Source: JANMDU01 sp031418715
GTDB taxonomy: Bacteria > Pseudomonadota > Gammaproteobacteria > Burkholderiales > Burkholderiaceae_C
DNA: 64,000 nucleotides
Assembly: GCA_031418715.1 (NCBI GenBank)
Contig: JANOJL010000051.1
Location: 1 to 64,000 of the forward strand
Reading direction: 5' to 3'
The position numbers and the translations under genes were made by a program. Under the pieces are notes generated by a model that saw only the letters and a list, made by a program, of their open reading frames with translations, did no database searches and had not been told where the DNA came from. This document shows, one piece after another, positions 1-8,482 of the stretch (its first letter is position 1; the number at the start of each line of letters is the position of its first letter).

Positions 1-3000
1 CCACAGTTGCTGGGTGATGCCGGTGATGCGGTTGACTGCGTCGTGGCTCAGATTTGAGAATTCTGTGCTGGTGATTCTGCCGTCTGCGTCGAAGGTTCTA
101 TTCGCTGCATCGCAGTCGGGCTGCAATGTGGGGGTGTACAGGTTGCCTGTGACGCAGTTCCAGCGCCATGCTTTGGGTTGGTTGAGGGCGGTGTATTGTA
201 GGTTGGCGATGAGTGGGGTGATGGCGGGGGCTCGAAGCACGCTGGTGCGGGGCTTTTGCGTATCGATTGACGCAATCTGGCCTGTGGCGTTGCGGCGGTA
301 GAAGACGCTGAGGCCGCTGGGATACGTGATCTGGGCTAGCTCGCCTGCATTTGTGTAGGCGTAGCTTGTTGTGAGGATCGTTGGCGCGGCAGGGTTGTCG
401 TTGACTGTTTGGATCTTTTTGGTGATGCGGGCGAAAGGGTCTCGCTCGTATTTTGTGCTGCCGCTTGCGTCTTGCATCTCGCGCAGGCTACCGATTTGCT
501 GGCCTGCGGCTGTACCGTCGTATAGGAAGTTTTGCTGTTTGCCGTCTGCAAATGTGATGTTGGTGACTCTGGACAGGGCATCGTATTGGTAGTTGGTCGT
601 CTGGCCTTTGGCATCCTGCATGCTCAGAGCATTGCCAGCTGTATCGCGCGTGTGGGCCAGCGTGCCAATGTCTGGGCTGCTCTCGGAGAGCACTTCGCCC
701 CAAGCGTTGCGGATAAAGCTGGTTTGCACGCCTTTGGGGTCTATCGCAGCTGTGAGCTGACTCAGCTGGTTGTAGTAACTGTCTGCTTGGCTGCCATCGG
801 GGAGCTTGGTGGCTATCGGGCGGCGCAAGGCATCAAGGTAGGTTTCGGTGGCGTTGCCTAGGGGATCGGTGGTTTTGATGGGGTTGCCGTTGGCATCGTA
901 TTGCAGAGCGGTGGTTTGCGCTGCGGGGTTGGTGCCGCCTTTGATGGCTTCGATGCGGTTCAGGCTGTTGATGACTTTGCTGCTGGCTAGCGCGATTTGG
1001 TTGTTGGCATCTTTGATCTGCTCGGCCACTCGGTTGCCCATGCCATCTAGCGTGTAGGTGATTTGGTTGCCTCGGTTGTCACTTGCGGCGATCAGGCGCT
1101 GGGCGGCATCGTAGTTGTAGGTGAGCGCGTGGCCATTGGGAAGAACGGCGGTGGCGATTTGACCGCTGGTTCGGTAGGTGTAGCTGGTGACTTGCTGCTG
1201 GGCGACGGCCAGATTGCTGCCTCGGGAGATGCGGGTGACGCGGCCTCGGGGGTCGTATTGGTAGCTGGAGACCAAGCCATTGGGGGCAGTTTCGGTGAGC
1301 ATGCGGCCTGCGCCATCGAAGGTGCTGGTGCTTGCGTGGCCTAGCGGGTTGGTGCTACCCGATCGATTACCTTGCGCGTCATACGTGTACGCCCACACCT
1401 GGCCGCGCGGGTCGGTCATGGCCGTCATTTGGCTGTTGGCGTTGTAGGTGTAGCTCCAGGTGCGCACTTGGCCGTTGGAGGCTGTGCCGGTGGTGTCCGT
1501 CTCTGTTTGGGTGAGGACGTTGCCTAATGCGTCATACGTGTAAGCCGTCGTCTTGCCCTGCTCGATGGTTTGAGCGGGTAGGCGCAGGGTAGGATGCCAT
1601 AGGGTGGAGACGGTTTGCGCTTCTGGGCGGCCTGCGGCGAGGGTTTCTTGGGTTTTGAGGCGACGAGCGGTGTCCCATTGGTAGCTTGTGGTGAAGCCGA
1701 GGAAGTCGGTCTCTTGGCTGGGCAGGCTGGTGTTGGGCAAGAAGGCGCGGTTGGCAAACAGGCTATCTGCAGGGCTGGATTGGCTCAAGACGCGTACATT
1801 GCCGTCGCCACCTTGGAACATGATGGTATTCGGGTTGCCTAAGGGGTCGGTGACTTGGACGCTGTTTTGGAAGACGGCGGGATCGGGTGCGCTTGAGCTG
1901 AGCAGGCCACTGGCTGGGATGCTGCTGGCGGCATCGCTGGTGGGATAGGCGATTTGGTAGTTGTTGGCCCCACCGGCGTATTGCGTGCCGATGGCGCGGC
2001 CTGTGGTGTCGTAGCTGAAGGTGGCAAAGCGGGTGCCGTTTTCGTCCAAGATGCCCGTGAGGGTTTGAGGCAGATCAGGCAGCTCATACAGGTAATTCTT
2101 GAACGAATTACCGGGGTAGCTGACACGAGTATTGCGCGAGCTGCTATCGTATTCATAGCTAATGAGGCCACCATCGGGCTGGGTGACTTGGGTGAGTTGG
2201 CCTGTAGCGTTGTACGCCAAGCTGAGACTTCGGCCAAAGTGGTTGGTGATTTGAATCAACTGCCCGTTGGCGTCGTACGACAGGCTGTTGATCCAGCCAT
2301 TACGCTGGCGGCTGCTGCTGGCGGCAATGGGCGCGAGGGTTTGCGTGGCATTGGCTTGGAAGCTCAGCCCGGCAGGGAGGGGGAAGTTGACTCGCTCATC
2401 GCCTGCTGCCCGGGAGAGGCTGAATTGGCTTACGCTTTGTTGCAGGCTGCTGCCGGCTTGATCTGGGGAAGCGAGGAGCCAAGCGCTGGTTGTTGTGGAG
2501 CGGCTGAAGCTCACCGCGCTGCCGTTGCCATACGCGATGTTGGCTGACAGGCCGTTGGCGGCTAGGCGCAGCTCAATGGCGTGGTTGTGGCTCCAATGGC
2601 TGCCTATGCCTGCCAGAGCGGTTGCGCCGTCGCTGCGGTAGTGGCGGGTAAAGGAGACCGGGTGGGCACCAGAATCGCTGTAGTCGGTTTCATATTGAGT
2701 TTTTACGGCAGAGGCGGGCTCGATGGGGTTGCCTTGCTGAGCTTCGCAAATTGGAGGGTTGGGTAGCAGTGTGATGCGTTGCTCGGCTGTGTTCGTGCAA
2801 TCTGAGCAAGTTGCCGTGATTAAAGAACTCCCATTCGTATTTTGGTTGGCTAAGAGTTGCCTAGGTGGCGTGTATATAAACTGTAGTTGACCAGCAGCAT
2901 TTGTCGTTCCATTCAAATTGCTGATGCTTCCCTCTCCTGTGACTTTGAGACGCACAGCTTTGCCTGAGCCAGGTGAACCATCCGCTTGAATAACAGTAGC

Positions 3001-3612
3001 AAATTGTTGTAAGGGTGAGCCTGCAAGGAGATAACGTGTGGTGGTGTTTCCGGAAAGAGAAATTTTGTTACCGCTTAATTCGCAATAACCGATTTCGGGG
3101 TTGAAGAGATATCCGCTGATACCACAGACACACTTATCGATCAACGGCCCATTCACCACGTACTTTGAAATATATTTAGCCCAACCTAATTTTCTACCTT
3201 CTGCTCTAAGAAGATCAGAATTATCGATCTCAGGCGCGCAATGTCCATATGCCCCTCCTTCAAATGAGTAGTCCGCTAGATTATTTATGTAATTTCCATT
3301 CGCGTCTAAACGAACAGCATCGCTGAAGCTCATGCCACTAGGCAACCAAAGAATGACCTCGCCATCACCAACAACCTGCTTCGCCCAATGCGCGGCATCT
3401 GGGCACTGGCTGCTGAGAGCTGCTACCGCTGCCGACCTGCTGCCGAATCGTGGAGTATCAGCGCACTCGTAAACATTTGTCTCAACGCCATACCCAAAGG
3501 GTGGAAAAAAAGTACTATTCTGAGCGTGAACATGATTCGTATAGGTAAGTAATACGATAAGAAACGTTGAAAAATAACAAAGTCTTGTTATGTGAGTTGA
3601 AAATGGCAGCAT
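1..3612 (-). CDS. RHS/YD-repeat protein, secreted, C-terminus beyond window
   Basis: I translated the minus strand by hand and found one open frame from an ATG at 3612 to the left edge (1204 codons, no stop), so the gene is 3'-truncated by the window. An AGGGA ribosome site lies about 7 nt before the ATG. Residues 1-30 form a signal peptide ending near VHA-Q. Residues about 30-280 match nothing I recognise and are more AT-rich than the rest. At about 287 a GNPI...Y-E-T-D-Y block resembles the DUF6531 N-terminal RHS domain. From about 440 onward there are many YD/RHS repeats (Y-x-Y-D, G-N-R and similar). The variable C-terminal tip, where RHS proteins often carry a toxin, is not visible. It lies downstream of cysD on the same strand, where cysN would be expected. 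Confidence 0.85.
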   Translation of the reverse strand, partial: MLPFSTHITRLCYFSTFLIVLLTYTNHVHAQNSTFFPPFGYGVETNVYECADTPRFGSRSAAVAALSSQCPDAAHWAKQVVGDGEVILWLPSGMSFSDAVRLDANGNYINNLADYSFEGGAYGHCAPEIDNSDLLRAEGRKLGWAKYISKYVVNGPLIDKCVCGISGYLFNPEIGYCELSGNKISLSGNTTTRYLLAGSPLQQFATVIQADGSPGSGKAVRLKVTGEGSISNLNGTTNAAGQLQFIYTPPRQLLANQNTNGSSLITATCSDCTNTAEQRITLLPNPPICEAQQGNPIEPASAVKTQYETDYSDSGAHPVSFTRHYRSDGATALAGIGSHWSHNHAIELRLAANGLSANIAYGNGSAVSFSRSTTTSAWLLASPDQAGSSLQQSVSQFSLSRAAGDERVNFPLPAGLSFQANATQTLAPIAASSSRQRNGWINSLSYDANGQLIQITNHFGRSLSLAYNATGQLTQVTQPDGGLISYEYDSSSRNTRVSYPGNSFKNYLYELPDLPQTLTGILDENGTRFATFSYDTTGRAIGTQYAGGANNYQIAYPTSDAASSIPASGLLSSSAPDPAVFQNSVQVTDPLGNPNTIMFQGGDGNVRVLSQSSPADSLFANRAFLPNTSLPSQETDFLGFTTSYQWDTARRLKTQETLAAGRPEAQTVSTLWHPTLRLPAQTIEQGKTTAYTYDALGNVLTQTETDTTGTASNGQVRTWSYTYNANSQMTAMTDPRGQVWAYTYDAQGNRSGSTNPLGHASTSTFDGAGRMLTETAPNGLVSSYQYDPRGRVTRISRGSNLAVAQQQVTSYTYRTSGQIATAVLPNGHALTYNYDAAQRLIAASDNRGNQITYTLDGMGNRVAEQIKDANNQIALASSKVINSLNRIEAIKGGTNPAAQTTALQYDANGNPIKTTDPLGNATETYLDALRRPIATKLPDGSQADSYYNQLSQLTAAIDPKGVQTSFIRNAWGEVLSESSPDIGTLAHTRDTAGNALSMQDAKGQTTNYQYDALSRVTNITFADGKQQNFLYDGTAAGQQIGSLREMQDASGSTKYERDPFARITKKIQTVNDNPAAPTILTTSYAYTNAGELAQITYPSGLSVFYRRNATGQIASIDTQKPRTSVLRAPAITPLIANLQYTALNQPKAWRWNCVTGNLYTPTLQPDCDAANRTFDADGRITSTEFSNLSHDAVNRITGITQQLW

Positions 3613-3658
3613 TCATAGTCCCTGGACATATCGACATAAATATTCTAATCTGCTAAGT

Positions 3659-3678
3659 AAATCTAACTAGTTAGATTT
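3659..3678. repeat. perfect 20-bp palindrome between cysD and the RHS gene
   Basis: The 20 bases aaatctaactagttagattt equal their own reverse complement, centred on CTAG. The site is 17 bp past the cysD stop and 47 bp before the RHS start codon. It is AT-rich and lacks a long T-tract, so it could be an operator for the RHS gene, a weak terminator of the cys operon, or a recombination site. Confidence 0.6.
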
Positions 3679-3694
3679 GCTTCTTGAGGGTGGA

Positions 3695-4627
3695 TCAAAA
3701 ATAACCTTCTTTCTTCCGCTTCTCCATAGAAGCCTCAGAAGTTTTATCGTCCATGCGCGTCGCTCCCCGCTCGGATATGTCAGCCGTGAGAGTTTCCAGC
3801 ACGATGTCTTGCGCATTCATGGCGAGGCTGGCTACAGGGGCGGTGCAGGTGATGTCGCCCACGGTGCGAAAGCGTACGTCGCGCTCTTCAATCTTTTCGC
3901 CTTCACGTGCGGGCGTGAGTGGCGTGATGGGCACGAGCAGGCCTCTGCGCTCCACCACGAGACGTTTGTGGGTGTAATAAATACTGGGTAACTCGATGTT
4001 TTCACGAGCGATGTATTGCCACACATCCAGTTCCGTCCAGTTGCTGATCGGGAACACGCGGAAATGCTCGCCGGGATGAATCTTGGTGTTGAACAAGCTC
4101 CATAGCTCGGGGCGTTGAGCTTTGGGCTGCCATTGGCCGAAGTTGTCGCGATGCGAGAAAATTCTTTCCTTCGCTCGTGCTTTTTCTTCATCACGCCGCG
4201 CGCCGCCGATCAAAGCATCAAACTGAAATTCTTCAATTGCCTCTAGCAGGGTGACGGATTGATGCACATTGCGCGATTCCTCTGGATGAGCTAGGCGTAC
4301 CGTACCGCGCTTCATTGAATCTTCCACGCTGCGCACCACGAGCTTCGCGCCTAATTCTGCTGCACGCTGGTCACGGAAATCACAGACTTCTTGGTAGTTG
4401 TGACCGGTGTCAATCATCAGCAGGGGATATGGAATCTTGCCGATGCCAAAGGCTTTTTCTGCGCACTTGAGCAAGACAGCAGAATCCTTGCCTCCAGAGA
4501 AGAGCAGAGTGGGCTTTTCAAAGCTGCCAGCGACTTCGCGGAGGATAAAAATAGCCTCTTCTTCTAGCGCATTCAGGTGCTGGTTAGAAAGCTGCTGTAG
4601 GAGCTGGGGTTCTGTTCTGGCGTTCAT
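3695..4627 (-). CDS. cysD: sulfate adenylyltransferase subunit 2 (CysD)
   Basis: 310 residues, the usual family length. CysD is the ATP-pyrophosphatase-type catalytic subunit of ATP sulfurylase, forming adenosine 5'-phosphosulfate (APS) from sulfate and ATP, normally driven by the GTPase CysN. The SGGKDS pyrophosphatase loop is at about residues 44-49, GGARRDEEKARAKER follows at about 140, and the protein ends in the typical K-K-E-G-Y-F. The start is the ATG at 4627; the longer open frame upstream runs through cysH and is not coding. It is the last gene of the minus-strand sulfate operon. No cysN follows; the next gene is the RHS protein. Confidence 0.95.
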   Translation of the reverse strand: MNARTEPQLLQQLSNQHLNALEEEAIFILREVAGSFEKPTLLFSGGKDSAVLLKCAEKAFGIGKIPYPLLMIDTGHNYQEVCDFRDQRAAELGAKLVVRSVEDSMKRGTVRLAHPEESRNVHQSVTLLEAIEEFQFDALIGGARRDEEKARAKERIFSHRDNFGQWQPKAQRPELWSLFNTKIHPGEHFRVFPISNWTELDVWQYIARENIELPSIYYTHKRLVVERRGLLVPITPLTPAREGEKIEERDVRFRTVGDITCTAPVASLAMNAQDIVLETLTADISERGATRMDDKTSEASMEKRKKEGYF

Positions 4628-4652
4628 GATTTGATTCTTTGGAATTTGACTT

Positions 4653-5369
4653 TTAAGCAGCCGCAACATGCAGCCCACATTCCTTGGCCGATTCGTTTTC
4701 CCACCACCAGCGGCCAGAGCGGAAATCTTCGCCCAGTGTGACAGCTCGCGTACAAGGCTCGCAACCGATGCTGGGGTAAAACTGGTCGTGCAAGACGTTG
4801 TAGGGCACGTTGTTGGTTTTGACGTAATGCCAAACATCGCCGAGCAGCCAATCGTGCATGGGATTGATTTTGGTTTTCTCACTGCTGTCGTCAATGGCAT
4901 GTACGGCTGATCGAGCGTCGGATTGCTCTTTGCGCAGACCTGTGATCCATGCGCGCTTGCCTGCCAAAGCTTGCGCCAAGGGCTGCATTTTTCGGATGTC
5001 GCAGCATTCTTTGCGCAGGGCGATGCTTTGGTACATCGCATCTTTGCCATACTTTTTTTCAAATACTTCCGCAGCACAAGCATCTGGCTGGTGAATGTGG
5101 ATCACGCGCTCGCCGCCAAATTTGGTTTGCAAGGTTTGCAATAAATCCAGCGTTTGCGCATGCAACTTGCCCGTTTGCAGCACGAAGACTTCGCTTTTCA
5201 CACCGAGCGCGTGCAGCAAATGCGTGATCACCATGTCTTCCACGCCGAGGCTGCTGGCCTGCGTGAGCGGCTGATACAACTCGCTCGCTTGGCGAAGCAC
5301 GTTTTGCGCAGCGGCTACTTTTATATCGTAGCCAGCAGACGCACGCGCATGCAAACTGATCGCACTCAT
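4653..5369 (-). CDS. cysH: assimilatory adenylyl-sulfate (APS) reductase
   Basis: 238 residues. It reduces APS to sulfite with thioredoxin as donor. Two cysteine pairs, K-E-C-C at about 137-141 and G-C-E-P-C near 218-221, are the [4Fe-4S] ligands that mark the APS-reducing type rather than the PAPS type. Other family motifs are SSLGVEDMV, QTGKLHAQT and RKEQSDAR. The catalytic C-terminal cysteine is in K-E-C-G-L-H, nine residues from the end. It overlaps the end of the DUF934 gene by 4 nt, so translation is probably coupled, and cysD follows after 25 bp. Confidence 0.95.
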   Translation of the reverse strand: MSAISLHARASAGYDIKVAAAQNVLRQASELYQPLTQASSLGVEDMVITHLLHALGVKSEVFVLQTGKLHAQTLDLLQTLQTKFGGERVIHIHQPDACAAEVFEKKYGKDAMYQSIALRKECCDIRKMQPLAQALAGKRAWITGLRKEQSDARSAVHAIDDSSEKTKINPMHDWLLGDVWHYVKTNNVPYNVLHDQFYPSIGCEPCTRAVTLGEDFRSGRWWWENESAKECGLHVAAA

Positions 5370-5767
5370 GCGAATTTGCCTGAGGCAAAGGCGGGCTGAT
5401 TCGCTACATCACCTTGGTAGAAGTCTGTGTAATGAGAGAGCAGTTTGGCGGCATGTGCATGGCTTTGATCTTCGCGCAGCACCGCGCTGCTAAAACCGCT
5501 GCGCTGCATTTGCACCAGCTGGTCAATCAACACATCGCCTGTGGCGCGAATATCTCCTTGGAAGCCGAGCCGCTTGCGCAATTGCACCGCTTGGCTGAAG
5601 GCGCGACCATCGCTGAAAGCTGGGAAATGCAGCTCAACGATTTCAGCTTGGCTGATTTCATGGGCCTGCTTGGCAATATCGCTGTCATTGCTGATTTTTA
5701 AGACATTGAGGCTGCCAGCCGTTATATTATTTGCGTGAGGTGCTATCAATTCAATAGTATTTGGCAT
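5366..5767 (-). CDS. DUF934 family protein of the sulfate reduction operon
   Basis: 133 residues, matching the DUF934 family that sits between cysI and cysH in many proteobacteria; its biochemical role is not established. Recognisable pieces are FSDGRAFSQAVQLRKRLGF, DVLIDQLVQMQRSGF and the aromatic tail YTDFYQGD. It is spaced 10 bp from cysI and overlaps cysH by 4 nt. Residues 4-25 (I-E-L-I-A-P-H-A-N-N-I-T-A-G...) are encoded by a copy of the dispersed repeat (5694-5758), so the N-terminus may be an acquired segment. Confidence 0.88.
   Translation of the reverse strand: MPNTIELIAPHANNITAGSLNVLKISNDSDIAKQAHEISQAEIVELHFPAFSDGRAFSQAVQLRKRLGFQGDIRATGDVLIDQLVQMQRSGFSSAVLREDQSHAHAAKLLSHYTDFYQGDVANQPAFASGKFA
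5694..5758 (-). repeat. dispersed 65-bp repeat, copy in the DUF934 gene (sense)
   Basis: On the minus strand it reads aCTATTGAATTGATAGC, then CACGCA, then TATAACGG, and ends in TTAAAAAT, a nearly full-length match to the family. It is in the same direction as the gene and uses the frame ATA-GCA...ATA-ACG, giving I-A-P-H-A-N-N-I-T-A. Confidence 0.85.
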
Positions 5768-5777
5768 GATCGTTCCT

Positions 5778-7583
5778 TTAAGTAATCGATTCTTCTTTGT
5801 GGCGTACGCTGTTAGCTGCTGCCTTGAAAGGCTCTGCGCCGATGCGTTTCAAAGCATCAATGAACAGCTCAAATTTTTCCCCACGCGGCTCGCGCAGTTC
5901 TTTGTAGGTCGTCAGCACCGCTTCAATCGCATCGGGAATCTCCGAAGCCGTAAACGACGGGCCGACGACTTTGCCTGCGACGGACGCACCGCTGATCTTG
6001 CTACCATCCGAGCCGCCCAATGTGAGCTGGTACCATTCTTGGCCATCTTTGTCGACACCGAGAATGCCGATGTGGCCGCTGTGATGGTGGCCGCAAGAAT
6101 TGATGCAGCCGCTCATGTGCAGATCAATGTCGCCGATGTCTTCGAGCTCGTCTAAATCTTGATAGCGCTCGGTGAGCTGCTGCGCAATCGGCAGGCTACG
6201 GGCATTGGCCAGATCGCAGAAATCGCCGCCGGGGCAGGCGATCATGTCACTGAGCAAACCGATGTTGCTCGATGCAAAGCCAGCTTTCTTCGCCGCACGC
6301 CACAGCTCAGGCAGCGCATCGCAGCTCACCCATGGCAAGAGCAGATTTTGATCATGTGTGACGCGCAATTCGCCTGAACTGAAAGTATCTGCGATTTGCG
6401 CTGCTAACTCCATTTGCTCAGGTGTCACATCACCGGGCGATTGCCCGACGCGCTTGACCGAGAGCGTCACAGCGCGAAGCTGCGGATTCTTGTGCGTATG
6501 CACATTGCGGGTGAGCCAGCGCGAGAAGGCCACATCATCATGCGCTGCTACTTCCAAGATGCGACTGACTTTATTCGCTATGAAATCCGTAGCATCTTGC
6601 GTACGTTCTATAAAGGCTAGAGGCACAAAATGCTTAGAAACGCGGTCTAACTCAGCTTGTGGAATGGTATGAGATCCACCATCTTGTTTGAGGATATTTT
6701 CGTATTCAGCATTGACCTGATCAATGTATTTTTGACCCTCAGCCTTTACCAAAATCTTGATCCGCGCTTTGTATTTGTTATCACGGCGGCCAAACAAGTT
6801 GTACACGCGCACGATGGCTTCGATGTAGTTGAGCACCTGATTCCAAGGCAAGAATTCGCGGATCACGGTGGCGATCAACGGTGTGCGACCCATGCCGCCG
6901 CCAACCAGAACTTTGAAGCCCAATTCGCCTTCTTGTTTCACCAATTGCAAACCCACGTCGTGCCAATAGGTGGCGGCGCGGTCTTCCTCTGCCCCCGTAA
7001 CCGCAATTTTGAATTTGCGTGGTAAAAAAGCGAACTCTGGATGCAGCGTGCTCCATTGGCGCAGGATTTCGCAGAATGGGCGCGGATCGGCAATTTCATC
7101 GGGCGCAATACCTGCCAAGCCGTCGCTGGTGATGTTGCGAATGCAGTTGCCACTGGTTTGAATGCCATGCATATTCACACTGGCCAGCAAATCCATCACA
7201 TCAGCAGATTTGTCGAGCGGAATCCAGTTGTATTGGATGTTTTGGCGTGTGGTGAAGTGGCCGTAGCCTTTCGTCAACTCAATGCCTTGGCCAGAGAGAC
7301 GCGCTTGGCCAGTGACGGCAGCTTGAAACACTTCTTCGCTGGGTTGATCGTATTCACGCGCGATCTGAGCAAGTACGCGAAGCTGTGCTGTATTGAGCTC
7401 GCCATAAGGCACAGCTACACGCAGCATCGGTGCATAGCGCTGCACATACCAGCCATTTTGCAGGCGCAGTGGGCGAAATTCCTCTTCTGCGAGGCGGCCA
7501 TCGAGACGGCGCTCGAGCTGATCGCGGTATTGCGCAGCGCGCAGTTTCACGAACTCGGTGTCAAATGCGTTGTATTGATACAT
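5778..7583 (-). CDS. cysI: sulfite (nitrite/sulfite) reductase hemoprotein, siroheme type
   Basis: 601 residues from ATG 7583 (M-Y-Q-Y-N-A-F-D), chosen over an upstream extension that lies inside the tauE gene. It performs six-electron reduction of sulfite to sulfide. The siroheme/[4Fe-4S] ligands are seen as C-P-G-G-D-F-C near 480 and S-G-C-I-N-S-C-G near 521. N-terminal substrate motifs include TTRQNIQYNW and TSGNCIRN. Residues about 314-335 (A-F-I-E-R-T-Q-D-A-T-D-F-I-A) are encoded by an antisense copy of the dispersed repeat, in a linker between the two half-domains. It lies 11 bp after tauE. Confidence 0.95.
   Translation of the reverse strand: MYQYNAFDTEFVKLRAAQYRDQLERRLDGRLAEEEFRPLRLQNGWYVQRYAPMLRVAVPYGELNTAQLRVLAQIAREYDQPSEEVFQAAVTGQARLSGQGIELTKGYGHFTTRQNIQYNWIPLDKSADVMDLLASVNMHGIQTSGNCIRNITSDGLAGIAPDEIADPRPFCEILRQWSTLHPEFAFLPRKFKIAVTGAEEDRAATYWHDVGLQLVKQEGELGFKVLVGGGMGRTPLIATVIREFLPWNQVLNYIEAIVRVYNLFGRRDNKYKARIKILVKAEGQKYIDQVNAEYENILKQDGGSHTIPQAELDRVSKHFVPLAFIERTQDATDFIANKVSRILEVAAHDDVAFSRWLTRNVHTHKNPQLRAVTLSVKRVGQSPGDVTPEQMELAAQIADTFSSGELRVTHDQNLLLPWVSCDALPELWRAAKKAGFASSNIGLLSDMIACPGGDFCDLANARSLPIAQQLTERYQDLDELEDIGDIDLHMSGCINSCGHHHSGHIGILGVDKDGQEWYQLTLGGSDGSKISGASVAGKVVGPSFTASEIPDAIEAVLTTYKELREPRGEKFELFIDALKRIGAEPFKAAANSVRHKEESIT
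6577..6640 (+). repeat. dispersed repeat, copy inside cysI (antisense to the gene)
   Basis: Reads GCTATGAAATCCGTAGCATC, then TTGCGTA, TCTATAAAGGCTAGAGGC and a TTAGAAA end. It matches the family over its whole length with TATAAAGG in place of TATAACGG. The gene frame across it encodes F-I-E-R-T-Q-D-A-T-D-F-I-A. Confidence 0.8.
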
Positions 7584-7594
7584 AGAAAAATCTC

Positions 7595-8389
7595 TTAGAT
7601 GGCCAGCAGCTTGAAGCCTGCATAGGCCAGCAGCAGCGAAAGAATGGAGCGAATCGCGCGGTCGGGCACATGTGAGCCCAGCTTCGTGCCGAGCCAAATG
7701 CCAGGCAGCGAGCCAGCGAGCAGCTTGGCCAGCAGCGGCCAATCCACCGAGCCAATCGACGCATGACCCAAGCCTGCCACGAGCGTGAGTGGCACCGCAT
7801 AGGCCACGTCAGCAGCCACGATGCGGTTGAGCGGCAGGGCGGGGTAGAGCAGCATCAGCGCCGTCACGCCAATCGCGCCAGCGCCCACAGATGTGAGCGA
7901 GACGAGCACGCCGATGAGTGCGCCAAAGATGATGGGCAGCGCCGGATGGCGCGGCTTCGTGGCGGCTTCGAGCTGTTCGGCGCTGATGTCAAACGATGGA
8001 ACGGCGGCACCTTTGATGACTTTGTAGAGCGTTGCAGCGGCTGTGAGTAGCAGGGCGAATCCTAAAGTGGTCGTCATGACTTTTTGCACTGCCTCTTGCG
8101 CCGCGCCAAAGTAATGCAGTGCACCCACAGTGAGTAATGCGGCGGGAATTGAGCCGATGCTCAAACTGCCGACGATTTTCCAGTCGACGCGGCGAGCGAG
8201 CGCTAAATTCACGGTGCCGCCGAGTTTGGTGAAGGCTGCAAACAGCAAATCTGTGCCCACAGCAAGGATGGGTTTGATACCGAAGCCGAAAATCAGAAGC
8301 GGTGTCATCAAAGAACCGCCCCCCACGCCGGTGAGGCCAACCACGAAGCCAACAAAGAAGCCAGAAAAGATAAATGCGAGATCAGTCAT
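7595..8389 (-). CDS. TauE/SafE family sulfite exporter-like membrane protein
   Basis: 264 residues with about eight hydrophobic segments and the family signature GLTGVGGGSLMTPLL at about 18-32, repeated in degenerate form as LTSVGAGAIGVTALMLL in the second half. TauE/SafE proteins are proposed to move sulfite, sulfoacetate or related anions across the inner membrane. As first gene of the sulfate-reduction operon it probably protects against excess sulfite or handles a related anion. Start ATG 8389; cysI begins 11 bp after its stop. The direction of transport cannot be read from sequence. Confidence 0.9.
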   Translation of the reverse strand: MTDLAFIFSGFFVGFVVGLTGVGGGSLMTPLLIFGFGIKPILAVGTDLLFAAFTKLGGTVNLALARRVDWKIVGSLSIGSIPAALLTVGALHYFGAAQEAVQKVMTTTLGFALLLTAAATLYKVIKGAAVPSFDISAEQLEAATKPRHPALPIIFGALIGVLVSLTSVGAGAIGVTALMLLYPALPLNRIVAADVAYAVPLTLVAGLGHASIGSVDWPLLAKLLAGSLPGIWLGTKLGSHVPDRAIRSILSLLLAYAGFKLLAI

Positions 8390-8443
8390 AGGGCAGACTG
8401 TGCCGCATCAACCCTTAAAACCAAACTACTTTTTCGTTGTTGA

Positions 8444-8457
8444 CTTATGCGAATAAG
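8444..8457. promoter_or_regulatory. inverted repeat upstream of the sulfate operon
   Basis: CTTAT-gcga-ATAAG, 55-68 bp before the tauE start. TTAT/ATAA half sites fit the general style of CysB-type LysR operators, but assignment to CysB is inference. Confidence 0.35.
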
Positions 8458-8482
8458 CTTAGTTGTTTTGCGGCATATGGCG

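Noticed and set aside
1063..2547. Long plus-strand open frames across the RHS gene
   Set aside because: They are low-complexity mirrors of the minus-strand YD repeats, which form one continuous frame with a signal peptide and ribosome site.
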